The notes under the pieces were generated by a model, which searched no databases, had not been told where the DNA came from, and saw nothing but the letters and a program-made list of their open reading frames with translations. A stretch of 64,000 nt of DNA. Origin: Paraburkholderia polaris. Lineage in GTDB: Bacteria; Pseudomonadota; Gammaproteobacteria; Burkholderiales; Burkholderiaceae. Within the stretch, counting starts at the first letter, position 1, and every line of letters begins with the position of its first letter. The stretch is taken from the NCBI RefSeq assembly GCF_012927345.1, contig NZ_JABBGJ010000004.1, positions 1 through 64,000 of the forward strand, written 5' to 3'. Made by a program: the position numbers and the translations under genes. Shown one piece after another: positions 1 through 7,357 of this stretch.

Positions 1-201
1 TCCCGAGAAGCTTTCGGATTCCACTGTCGTAATAGTGGTAGGAATGTTGAACACTCGCGCGGCCTTCGCGAGGCCTACTACGTTGTTCTTAAGTACCTGA
101 CGGTCGATGGACTGGACCCCAAAAGCCATTTGCGGCTGTTGGTCGATGAAGATGATCTGCGAGTTTGCAGGCGTCAGGACTTCAAGTTTTGGATTTGCCA
201 T
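1..201 (-). CDS. Isochorismatase-family cysteine hydrolase (5' part only)
   Basis: This is the first 67 codons of a gene that runs off the left edge. It begins at an ATG on the minus strand. The protein opens MANPKLEVLTPANSQIIFID, then FIDQQPQMAFGV, and continues toward NIPTTITTVES. This is the N-terminal pattern of YcaC-type isochorismatase-like hydrolases: a short beta strand ending in the catalytic Asp of FID, then a helix and the strand ending in TTITTVES. The catalytic Lys and Cys lie outside the window, so the substrate cannot be judged. The LysR gene upstream reads in the same direction and could regulate it. Family call fairly sure; function open. Confidence 0.8.
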   Translation of the reverse strand, partial: MANPKLEVLTPANSQIIFIDQQPQMAFGVQSIDRQVLKNNVVGLAKAARVFNIPTTITTVESESFSG

Positions 202-523
202 GGCTTTGTAGATCCTAAAGGTTTGGTGAACATGGGAAGACACGCCGAGCTCGCCTGCCTGGCGAGAAAAACTCAGATTCAGTCTAGCGAAGGCTTTTCA
301 CCGAGTCCTTGGCAAAGCCCTTAATCGTTCTTAAAAGAAGCACTCGTTCGGCGCGTCGCGACTGATCCTGACCCAGTCCAACGTGATTGCCTGCTCAGAA
401 CATTTCATATCTTTTTGCAGGACTTTATGTCTGCCGCATTCCTACACTTCATCTTGGCGGATTCATGAGCTTGCGTTGTATCTGGCGGGAGGCGGTGCTT
501 GCGAAGCGCGGGTGTGCCGCGGC
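202..523. other. Intergenic region, no gene seen
   Basis: About 320 bases between the 3' end of the LysR gene and the start of the hydrolase gene, both on the minus strand. Short frames here have no recognisable product. It should contain the promoter of the hydrolase, but no clear operator could be picked out. Confidence 0.5.
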
Positions 524-1456
524 TCAGCCTTCCTGCGAAGTGTGAAGCCGCGCTTCGAGAAACTGAATGAGGGCTCGCACTTTGCTGGAGTGGCGGCGAT
601 TAGGCAGATACGCCGCGTAGACGGTTGCATCGCCGCTATGGGGACTCGCATCGAAGTTCTCGAATAGACGCATCAGGCGTCCCGCGCGAATTTCGGCAGC
701 GACCAGCCACTCGGGCAGCAATGCGACGCCGCGTCCCGCCAGCACGGCTTCAAGCAGGATGTCGAGACTGTTCGACAACAGGTGGCCACGCACCTCAACG
801 CGGGCTTCAGCCTGTTCCTCCGCGGCCTCACGGCGGAATGTCCAGATCTGGCGTGTCCGATAGCCGCCGCCGTACGCCACGCGCAAGCACTCGTGCGCAT
901 TGAGTGCTTGCGGCGTTTGCGGTGTGCCGCTGCGTTCAAGGTAGTCGTGACTGGCAACGACATAGCGCGGATTGTCCGCCAGCTTTCTGACGATCAGATT
1001 GGCGTCGCGGTTGGGCAGGCCGATCCGTATTGCAACGTCGATTCTGTCGAGCGCGAGATCGGCAAAGTGATCAGCGACGACAACATCGAGAAACACGCGT
1101 GGATTGTCTGACAGGAACGCCGCGAGATGCGGAGCGAGCCGTAGTCGGCTGTAGGTGGAGGGCACCGCGATGCGCAGCGCGCCGACCGGCGACGCACCGC
1201 TATCGAATACGCTCTCGTCCGCTTCGGCGAGATCGTCGAGGACCTTGCTGACCTGTTCGACGTACGCAATGCCGGCGTCGGTGAGACTGACTTTTCTTGG
1301 TGTTCGAGTCAGAAGCGCGGTACCCAACGAGGTTTCCAGCGAATCCATTAGACGCGTGACCGACGAGGTGGCCACACCCAGACGCTGGGCGGCTTTCGAA
1401 AAGCCGCCGGCGTCGGCCACTTCCAGCAACGTATTCAGGGCGAGGAGCTTGTCCAA
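524..1456 (-). CDS. LysR-family transcriptional regulator
   Basis: 310 residues, the normal LysR length. Residues 1-60 are the winged HTH (LLEVADAGGFSKAAQRLGVA, then SVTRLMDSLETSLGTALL). The rest is the periplasmic-binding-protein-like effector domain, with the usual GALRIAVPSTYSRLRLAPHL and the inner PNPN-type loop. It starts at TTG, which is the only start that keeps the family N-terminus, preceded by a GAGG-like ribosome site about 7 bases upstream. It belongs to the CrgA/DsbA-neighbour LysR subgroup common in Burkholderia and diverges from the DsbA-family gene, which is a plausible target. The effector is unknown. Confidence 0.9.
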   Translation of the reverse strand: MDKLLALNTLLEVADAGGFSKAAQRLGVATSSVTRLMDSLETSLGTALLTRTPRKVSLTDAGIAYVEQVSKVLDDLAEADESVFDSGASPVGALRIAVPSTYSRLRLAPHLAAFLSDNPRVFLDVVVADHFADLALDRIDVAIRIGLPNRDANLIVRKLADNPRYVVASHDYLERSGTPQTPQALNAHECLRVAYGGGYRTRQIWTFRREAAEEQAEARVEVRGHLLSNSLDILLEAVLAGRGVALLPEWLVAAEIRAGRLMRLFENFDASPHSGDATVYAAYLPNRRHSSKVRALIQFLEARLHTSQEG

Positions 1457-1575
1457 TGTACGGCCTCAATGACGGCTTGGTTGCGCCAGACGCAACGCGG
1501 GATTGCATTCTAGACCCATTCAGCAAGTTTCTCGCAACGGATATGCTGTGTGCGTTACCTAGTGAGGGATGCAAC

Positions 1576-2229
1576 ATGCAAGCCATTCAGGTCGAGGTCA
1601 ATTACGACTTCATATGTCCGTGGTGCTGGATCGGCCAACGGAATCTCGCCGCGGCGCTCGCTGATTCCGGTGTCGACGCGGCCGTTTCGATCCGTTACGT
1701 ACCGTTCGAGCTGAATCCGTCGATGCCGGTCGAAGGCGCGGATCGGCGCAGCTATCGGACCCGTAAATTCGGAAGCTGGGCCCGCTCGCAAAGCATGGAC
1801 GCGCAAGTCGCGGCCGCCGGGCTGACCGCCGGCGCACAGTTCAACTACGGCAAGGTGCTGCGCACGCCGAACACGCGTCTCGCGCATCGTCTGATGCAGT
1901 TCGCTCAAGATCGTCATGAACCGCGGAAGACTGCAGCGCTTTATCAAGCCATCTACGCCGCTTATTTCTCGGAGGGCCGCGACATCGGTTCGCTCGATAC
2001 GCTGGTCGCCATCGCTGCCGAACACGCCTTCGACGCAGATCAGGTGCGTGCGTATCTGCTGAGCGCTGCGGGCACTCAGGAAATCGACGCGGCGCGCAAC
2101 CAGGCGGACACGCTCGGCGTTCAATCGGTTCCTACCATCGTGGTAGCGGGCGAGTTCATTAGCGGTGCGCAGCCGCCCGCTGTGTTTGCCCATGCATTAC
2201 GTTCGGCCGCGCAACGAAGCGCAGCGTGA
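1576..2229 (+). CDS. DsbA-family (FrnE-like) oxidoreductase
   Basis: 217 residues. The CPWC redox motif sits near residue 14, directly after a thioredoxin-fold first strand (VEVNYDFICPWCWIG). The helical insert and the C-terminal SVPTIVVAGEFISGAQPP, with its cis-Pro (VPT), complete the DsbA fold. No signal peptide is present, as in the cytoplasmic FrnE/HCCA-isomerase-like subgroup rather than periplasmic DsbA. A longer in-frame reading from 1456 exists, but the ATG chosen here gives the family N-terminus. It is divergent from the LysR gene, with a roughly 120-base shared promoter region. Likely a thiol oxidoreductase or GSH-linked isomerase; substrate unknown. Confidence 0.88.
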   Translation: MQAIQVEVNYDFICPWCWIGQRNLAAALADSGVDAAVSIRYVPFELNPSMPVEGADRRSYRTRKFGSWARSQSMDAQVAAAGLTAGAQFNYGKVLRTPNTRLAHRLMQFAQDRHEPRKTAALYQAIYAAYFSEGRDIGSLDTLVAIAAEHAFDADQVRAYLLSAAGTQEIDAARNQADTLGVQSVPTIVVAGEFISGAQPPAVFAHALRSAAQRSAA

Positions 2230-2324
2230 GATCACTCGAGAAACCGGATGCCGTCGTGACCGGCGGCTCGCCGAGCTTAGGTTCGAGCCCACGTTTATCC
2301 ATTTTCTGATTTCAGGGAGTTTCC

Positions 2325-3539
2325 ATGTCAACCCAGACACCCACTACTGCCGGCAGTGCAAGTCCGGCAAAGATGACAAGCGGCCTGATCGCGCTGTTCG
2401 CTTTCTGTTGCGGCGCGATCGTCGCGAATCTCTACTATGCGCAACCGATCACCGAACTGATCGCGCCGGCCATCCACATGTCCGGCGGCACGGCGAGCCT
2501 GATTGTTTCGTTGACGCAGATCGGCTACGCATTCGGCCTGTTCTTTCTCGTACCGCTGGGTGACCTGCTGGAGAACCGCAAGCTGATGATCACCACCGCG
2601 CTGGTGTCGATCGTGAGCCTCACCGCGGCGGCGTTCGCTCACCAGCCGGGCTGGTTCCTCATGATCTCGCTGCTGGTCGGATTCAGCTCCGTGGCCGTGC
2701 AAATCCTGATCCCGCTCGCCGCGCATCTCGCACCGGACGAAACGCGCGGCAAGGTGGTCGGCACCATCATGAGCGGACTGCTGCTCGGCATTCTGCTGTC
2801 ACGGCCGATCTCCAGCATGATCGCCGGACATTTCGGCTGGCGCGCGGTGTTCGGTTCCGCCGCCGTCGTGATGACAATCGTCACCACCGTGCTCGCGCTG
2901 ACCATTCCGCGCCGGCAGCCGGATCACAAGGCCACCTACTTCGAATTGATCGGGTCGCTCGGCCACCTGGTCCGCACAATGCCGGTTCTGCGCCATCGGT
3001 CGTTGTATCAGGCGCTGATGTTCGCTTCGTTCAGTCTCTTCTGGACCGCGATCCCCATCGAGTTGACCCGGCACTATGGGCTCTCGCAAACCGCCATCGC
3101 CATCTTCGCGCTGGTCGGTGCGATCGGCGCGACCTCGGCACCGGTTGCGGGGCGTCTGGCCGACGCCGGTCATACAGTGCGCGCAACCTTGATTGCCCTC
3201 GTCGTGGGTGCGCTCGCCTACATGCCGGCATTGATACATCCGGCGTGGGGCGTAGCGGGGCTCGTCGCGACCGGCGTCATCCTTGATTTCGCCGTACAGA
3301 TGAACATGGTGCTGGGGCAACGGGAAATCTATGCGTTGCATGCCGCGAGCAGAAACCGTCTGAACGCGCTGTACATGACCAGCATCTTTGTAGGCGGCGC
3401 CTTCGGCTCTGCGCTCGCAAGCACGCTCTATGACCGTGGTGGCTGGCCGCTGGTCGCCGGGGTCGCCACCGCGTTCCCACTCATTGCGCTGATTCACTAT
3501 CTGGCGATCGGGCGCCCGCACGCGGCTCGCATCGCTTAA
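2325..3539 (+). CDS. MFS transporter (AraJ/sugar-efflux-like)
   Basis: 404 residues with 12 predicted membrane helices and the MFS loop 2-3 signature (GDLLENRKLM) after helix 2. The N-terminal half has LYYAQPITELIAPAIHMSGG, typical of the AraJ/YgaY-like efflux branch found near LysR genes in Burkholderia and Pseudomonas. A GGGAG ribosome site sits just upstream of the ATG. It follows the DsbA-family gene on the same strand after about 95 bases and may be co-transcribed with it. The strong hairpin after the stop marks the end of the unit. Probably exports a small organic molecule; the substrate cannot be told. Confidence 0.9.
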   Translation: MSTQTPTTAGSASPAKMTSGLIALFAFCCGAIVANLYYAQPITELIAPAIHMSGGTASLIVSLTQIGYAFGLFFLVPLGDLLENRKLMITTALVSIVSLTAAAFAHQPGWFLMISLLVGFSSVAVQILIPLAAHLAPDETRGKVVGTIMSGLLLGILLSRPISSMIAGHFGWRAVFGSAAVVMTIVTTVLALTIPRRQPDHKATYFELIGSLGHLVRTMPVLRHRSLYQALMFASFSLFWTAIPIELTRHYGLSQTAIAIFALVGAIGATSAPVAGRLADAGHTVRATLIALVVGALAYMPALIHPAWGVAGLVATGVILDFAVQMNMVLGQREIYALHAASRNRLNALYMTSIFVGGAFGSALASTLYDRGGWPLVAGVATAFPLIALIHYLAIGRPHAARIA

Positions 3540-3564
3540 ACAATCGATCACAATCGGTCGATTC

Positions 3565-3597
3565 ATGAAACCGGGCCCGCAAGGGGCCCGGTTTCAT
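3565..3597. terminator. Perfect 14-bp stem hairpin, probable terminator
   Basis: Left arm 3565-3578 and right arm 3584-3597 are exact reverse complements, with a 5-base loop. It lies 25 bases after the MFS stop codon, and its core is GGGCCC. There is no run of T after the right arm, so it may stop transcription by structure alone or stabilise the mRNA end. The next gene reads toward it, so it could serve both strands. Confidence 0.75.
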
Positions 3598-3712
3598 GCC
3601 GTTGCGTTTATGTCGCAACAGTCAGATCGATCAGTCGCGCTTCGCCAGAGGCGCACCAGCAGTCGTCGTGTACTGGGCAAGTGCGTCAAGCGAAGCGGAA
3701 TTCGAAAGATGA

Positions 3713-4042
3713 CTATTGGCTGGCGCCTTGACCAACGCCGGCCTTTTTCTCGGCGTTCTGCAAATCGGTCGGATAGTTAGGGTCGTTCCTACTCGGTTGA
3801 TAGCCGGCATCTTCAAGTTTCTTCAATTCCGCATTCTTCTTTGCACGTGCTTTTTTTCGCGCTGCTTTACGCTCGGCTTTCGACGGCGTTGCGCTCGACG
3901 CAGTGTCGGGTTTAACGACCGCGGCCCCATTGGCCGCGGCATTTCCGCTTGCGTCTTGAGCCATGGCTGGTACGAACGACCCAGCAACCGTGGCCGCGAT
4001 CGCAAGCCCGAGGATGACATTTTTTGCGGTAAATAGCTTCAT
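3713..4042 (-). CDS. Small exported protein, DUF4148-like
   Basis: 109 residues. A clear Sec signal peptide (about residues 1-28) ends in VPAMAQ. An Ala-rich linker and a Lys/Arg-rich stretch (KAERKAARKKARAKK) follow, then a short C-terminal module with AGYQPSRNDPNYPTDLQNAE. The AGY...PNYP...QNAEKK pattern is that of the small periplasmic DUF4148 proteins that are numerous in Burkholderia. Function unknown. It stands alone between the MFS hairpin and the hydrolase gene, which reads the same way. Family assignment is from memory of the motif and is moderate. Confidence 0.7.
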   Translation of the reverse strand: MKLFTAKNVILGLAIAATVAGSFVPAMAQDASGNAAANGAAVVKPDTASSATPSKAERKAARKKARAKKNAELKKLEDAGYQPSRNDPNYPTDLQNAEKKAGVGQGASQ

Positions 4043-4102
4043 TTGTGAAATTTCCCCTGAGATGAAACCTGCCCCGACTTAACGATACGTATCGCCTTAC
4101 GA

Positions 4103-4924
4103 CTACGACTGAAGAAACTCAAGAAGATCGGCATTCACGCGATCCGCTTCGGTTGTGCACATGCCGTGGGGGGCACCTGGGTAGACCTTTAGCGTGGCGT
4201 TCTTCACGATTTTCGCGGACTTACGCCCGGCGTCGTCAATTGGGACGATCTGATCGGCATCGCCGTGCAGGATCAAGGTTGGAACGTCAATTTTCTCGAG
4301 ATCCGATGTGTAGTCGACCTCGGAAAACTGCTTGATGCACTCGTATTGCCCGAGGACCGATCCCAGCATCCCCTCCCGCCAGAATTCGTCGATCACGCCT
4401 TGCTCGACCTTCGCATTAGGTCGGTTATAGCCATAGAACGGCACAGCAAGCTCTTTGAAAAACTGTGACCGATTGCTCGCCGTGCTGCTGCGAATGCCGT
4501 CGAATACCGACATTGGCAGGCCCGTCGGATTGGCCTCCGTCTTCAACATGAGCGGGGGCACGGCACCGATCAGCACCATTTTCGCAACGCGCTTCGTTCC
4601 GTGCCGGCCAACGTAGTGCGCGATTTCGCCGCCCCCCGTGGAGTGACCGACAAGGGTGGCGCCCTTCAGATCGAGCGCTTCAATGACAGCGGCAAGGTCA
4701 TCCGCGTAAGTGTCCATATCGTTGCCATGGCTGGGTTGTCCCGACCGCCCGTGGCCCCGGCGATCATGAGCAATGACGCGGTAACCTTTCTGTACCAGAA
4801 ACAGCATCTGCGGGTCCCACGCATCCGCGTCAAGCGGCCAGCCATGCGAGAACACGACCGGCTGACCTGAGCCCCAATCCTTGTAGAAAATCTGCGTGCC
4901 GTCCTTGGTGCTAACAAAGTTCAT
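4103..4924 (-). CDS. Alpha/beta hydrolase (arylesterase/cofactor-free haloperoxidase type)
   Basis: 273 residues, the full family length. The nucleophile elbow GHSTGG gives Ser95. HGDADQIVP supplies the acid (Asp224) and APHGM the His253 of the catalytic triad. The oxyanion-hole HGWP is at residues 27-30. The overall pattern ([18 protein letters not shown] at the start, YGYNRPNAK in the cap) is that of the esterase group often named non-heme chloroperoxidase; hydrolysis of aryl or short-chain esters is the usual true activity. No signal peptide. Cytoplasmic, single-gene unit, with a long promoter region upstream that it shares with a divergent AraC gene. Confidence 0.93.
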   Translation of the reverse strand: MNFVSTKDGTQIFYKDWGSGQPVVFSHGWPLDADAWDPQMLFLVQKGYRVIAHDRRGHGRSGQPSHGNDMDTYADDLAAVIEALDLKGATLVGHSTGGGEIAHYVGRHGTKRVAKMVLIGAVPPLMLKTEANPTGLPMSVFDGIRSSTASNRSQFFKELAVPFYGYNRPNAKVEQGVIDEFWREGMLGSVLGQYECIKQFSEVDYTSDLEKIDVPTLILHGDADQIVPIDDAGRKSAKIVKNATLKVYPGAPHGMCTTEADRVNADLLEFLQS

Positions 4925-5287
4925 GGCGTGCGCTCCTGTATATGCAAGGTGACTGCCGGTGCTTTTACTTAACGTGGCGCCGGCAGCGTTGGAAAACAGT
5001 TGAAAATGTGCGACCGCATCATCGCCTGGAGGAGTTTTACTTCCCTGTCAAATCATCGGACGGCCGTATCTCAACAGTCTAAGTGGGCATTGCAGAACAG
5101 AGCAGCCAGCGTGCTTTGTATCGGTACACATCCGACCGTCCTCGACGCAGAACTCCGCTTTGTGCCCACAAAAATTGCAGATTATGCTTGAATGACGATA
5201 AAAGTCCTGATGGACGGATTAATTATTCTTAAGCATCATGGCAGGCGTCAGTCCGTCAAATGGCATTCCTCGCTCCGGGAGATCGCG
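4925..5287. promoter_or_regulatory. Divergent promoter region, alpha/beta hydrolase and AraC gene
   Basis: About 360 bases with no supportable gene. It must hold promoters for the hydrolase (minus) and the AraC gene (plus). The stretch around 5190-5240 is A/T-rich relative to its surroundings (TTAATTATTCTTAAG), as expected of a promoter. No specific operator is evident. Confidence 0.5.
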
Positions 5288-6244
5288 ATGCCCTCGGTCT
5301 ACAGCCTTGACTCTGTACCCGTCAAAGAACGATTTGCGCGTTACCGCGATCTGGTGGAAACGTACTATGTTCCGGTCAGCGTGGAATGCCATCGCCCGGA
5401 GCGGTTTAATGCCTGGATCAATGGTACTAACCTTGGGGCAGTCACGGCCGGCACATCCCTTCTTGGCGAGCAGGACGTTGATAGACGGACTGAGCATATC
5501 GCGCGCTCTGAGGATGATCGGGTAAAACTCATCGTACCGCTGTCCGGTTCAATTTTCGTCAATCAGGATTCCAGAAATACACTCATCCGTCCGGGTGAAT
5601 TTTACGTCACTGATCCCACCAGGCCTTACCAGGAAAGTATCGTTGGAGACTTGACGTTCCTTTACTTCCTTTTTCCGCGCAACCTGTTGACGTCGAAACT
5701 CAGCCGAATAGAAAACGTCACGGCGACCGGTTTTGATCGCAAGCGCCCCTACGCGCGACTTGCGGTCGATTACGCCAAAAGTCTCTCCAACGTCCTTGAC
5801 GAATTTGAGCCAACCTCGGCAAGTCAAGCCGGTGCAATAGCTGCCGATTTGTTCACGATGGCATTGTGGGAACGCTTGGACGAGGTGCAAACTCACAGTA
5901 CGGTGCATCGATCCGCGCAGTTTCGTCGTGCCAAGGCGTTTATCGACCAGCATCTCAAAGACCCGAATCTCAATCTGGAGCAAGTCGCAGTCGCAATGCA
6001 GCTCTCGACTCGTTATCTGCACGGACTGCTTTCGGAGGGAGGCCTGAAATACCGGCGCTATGTGCTCGAGCAAAGACTGGCACGATGCGCGAAGGATCTG
6101 ACAGTCGCCGGCAACCTGGATAGCTCCATTACCGAAATAGCATATAGATGGGGGTTTTTCGACAGTGCGCACTTCAGTCGGTCATTCAAGGCGTTCTACG
6201 GAATGTCGCCTCGCGACTACCGTGCGTCAAATCAATCTCGCTAG
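5288..6244 (+). CDS. AraC-family regulator (paralog 1)
   Basis: 318 residues. The N-terminal half is the AraC-binding-like sensor domain. It opens with SLDSVPVKERFARYRDLVE, a signature shared by four proteins in this window, and contains VNQDSRNTLIRPGEFYVTDP. The C-terminal 100 residues are the double HTH (FIDQHLKDPNLNLEQVAVAM, then DSAHFSRSFKAFYGMSPRDY). A longer in-frame extension exists upstream, but the ATG chosen has a GGGAG site 7 bases before it and matches the start of its paralogs. It may control the divergent hydrolase. The closest relatives here are the genes at 16201 and 17854. Confidence 0.93.
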   Translation: MPSVYSLDSVPVKERFARYRDLVETYYVPVSVECHRPERFNAWINGTNLGAVTAGTSLLGEQDVDRRTEHIARSEDDRVKLIVPLSGSIFVNQDSRNTLIRPGEFYVTDPTRPYQESIVGDLTFLYFLFPRNLLTSKLSRIENVTATGFDRKRPYARLAVDYAKSLSNVLDEFEPTSASQAGAIAADLFTMALWERLDEVQTHSTVHRSAQFRRAKAFIDQHLKDPNLNLEQVAVAMQLSTRYLHGLLSEGGLKYRRYVLEQRLARCAKDLTVAGNLDSSITEIAYRWGFFDSAHFSRSFKAFYGMSPRDYRASNQSR

Positions 6245-6391
6245 TTCTGCCTGCGTGTCAGTTTCAACCCGTTCAAGCGTAGCTCTCTGCTTGTCGTTCT
6301 GAACGACCTTGGTAAGCCCCGCTGTGCGGGCGCAGGCGCGGAGCGGCGGCGCACGTAGCGCCCCGCACTCCTTGACGCATGCATGCACAGT

Positions 6392-7357
6392 TTAGGCGTT
6401 GGTTGAGCCCTTTGGCAGCCGGTAGTCGTCGGGAGATATGCCGTACGCCGCTGCAAATGCCTTGCGAAAGCAGTCGATATGTGGCCAACCACCCAGATTG
6501 CTGATGTCATGTACGCTGTAAGCGGCGAAGCGTGGATTCGACAGTATGCGAAAACATCGCGCCAGCCTGCGCGCCTGCACGTAATCGTGAAATCCAGGAC
6601 CGGCCTGTGCCGTCAGCCGCCGCACTTCCTGTGTCGAAACGCCGAGTGCCGCCGCGACTGTCTCTGCGGACAAACTGCGATCCGCCACACGTTCGTCGAT
6701 AAAGAGCCTGATCCACAGTAACAGCTCCGATGAATCCGTGTCGCTCGTTAGAGGCGGCGCGTCGCTATACGCGTTAAACGCGAGTGTTAAAAGAGTCAAC
6801 ACATGCGCCGCCATCTGTTCGGACTGTGGACCGGAAAACTCATCCCATACGGTCGACAGGCTGCGCACGAACTCGATCGCGAGCCGCGCATGCGGCTGAT
6901 CGACGGAGTGAGCGAGGCCTGTAACTTTCTGGGTCGAGCCGATTCGCGCAACGACGTCCTTCCGGGGCACAAGCATCCACAGGAAATTGCAGTTCCTGAG
7001 TGTCAACTCTTCATAAGGACGTGCAGGATCTACGATGGCGAGCTGCCCAGGCCCAATTAGCGCCTCCTTGCCATCCTGTCTTAGATGGATTCCGCCGGTT
7101 AATGGCATCCAGATGCCGACGGGATCCACTGCGGAACGGTCGATGTGATACGAAGTACGGGACACACGCTGCGCTTCACTCAGAAACGCCGAGCCAACGA
7201 AGAGCTTTCCCAGTGGACGCCCGTCCCACTTCGCTGTGAAGGTCTCTGTTTCTTCGCAGCTAACGGACACCGGCACATGCAAGGATTCCGATACATCTCG
7301 CCAGTACTCGTAACGCTCGGAGAGCGGCAGATCGTCAAGGTCAAATGTCGAGCGCAT
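6392..7357 (-). CDS. AraC-family regulator (paralog 2)
   Basis: 321 residues, same architecture as paralog 1: sensor domain opening FDLDDLPLSERYEYWRDVSE, then a C-terminal double HTH ending AFAAAYGISPDDYR. HTH1 is more divergent than in the other paralogs (AETVAAALGVSTQEVRRLTA). Its start codon lies inside the 3' end of the large winged-helix ATPase gene, overlapping it by 17 bases on the same strand. The two are therefore translated from one message, which suggests a two-regulator signalling unit. No divergent target is obvious. Confidence 0.92.
   Translation of the reverse strand: MRSTFDLDDLPLSERYEYWRDVSESLHVPVSVSCEETETFTAKWDGRPLGKLFVGSAFLSEAQRVSRTSYHIDRSAVDPVGIWMPLTGGIHLRQDGKEALIGPGQLAIVDPARPYEELTLRNCNFLWMLVPRKDVVARIGSTQKVTGLAHSVDQPHARLAIEFVRSLSTVWDEFSGPQSEQMAAHVLTLLTLAFNAYSDAPPLTSDTDSSELLLWIRLFIDERVADRSLSAETVAAALGVSTQEVRRLTAQAGPGFHDYVQARRLARCFRILSNPRFAAYSVHDISNLGGWPHIDCFRKAFAAAYGISPDDYRLPKGSTNA

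Noticed and set aside
2799..3566. 255-codon frame opposite the MFS transporter
   Set aside because: Charged, low-hydrophobicity antisense of a membrane protein gene; no domain.
3631..3816. Short minus-strand frame ending in a plausible-looking tail (SASLDALAQYTTTAGAPLAKRD)
   Set aside because: It overlaps the 3' end of the small exported protein in another frame and lacks its own start context. It may be a former alternative end, but this is too weak to annotate.
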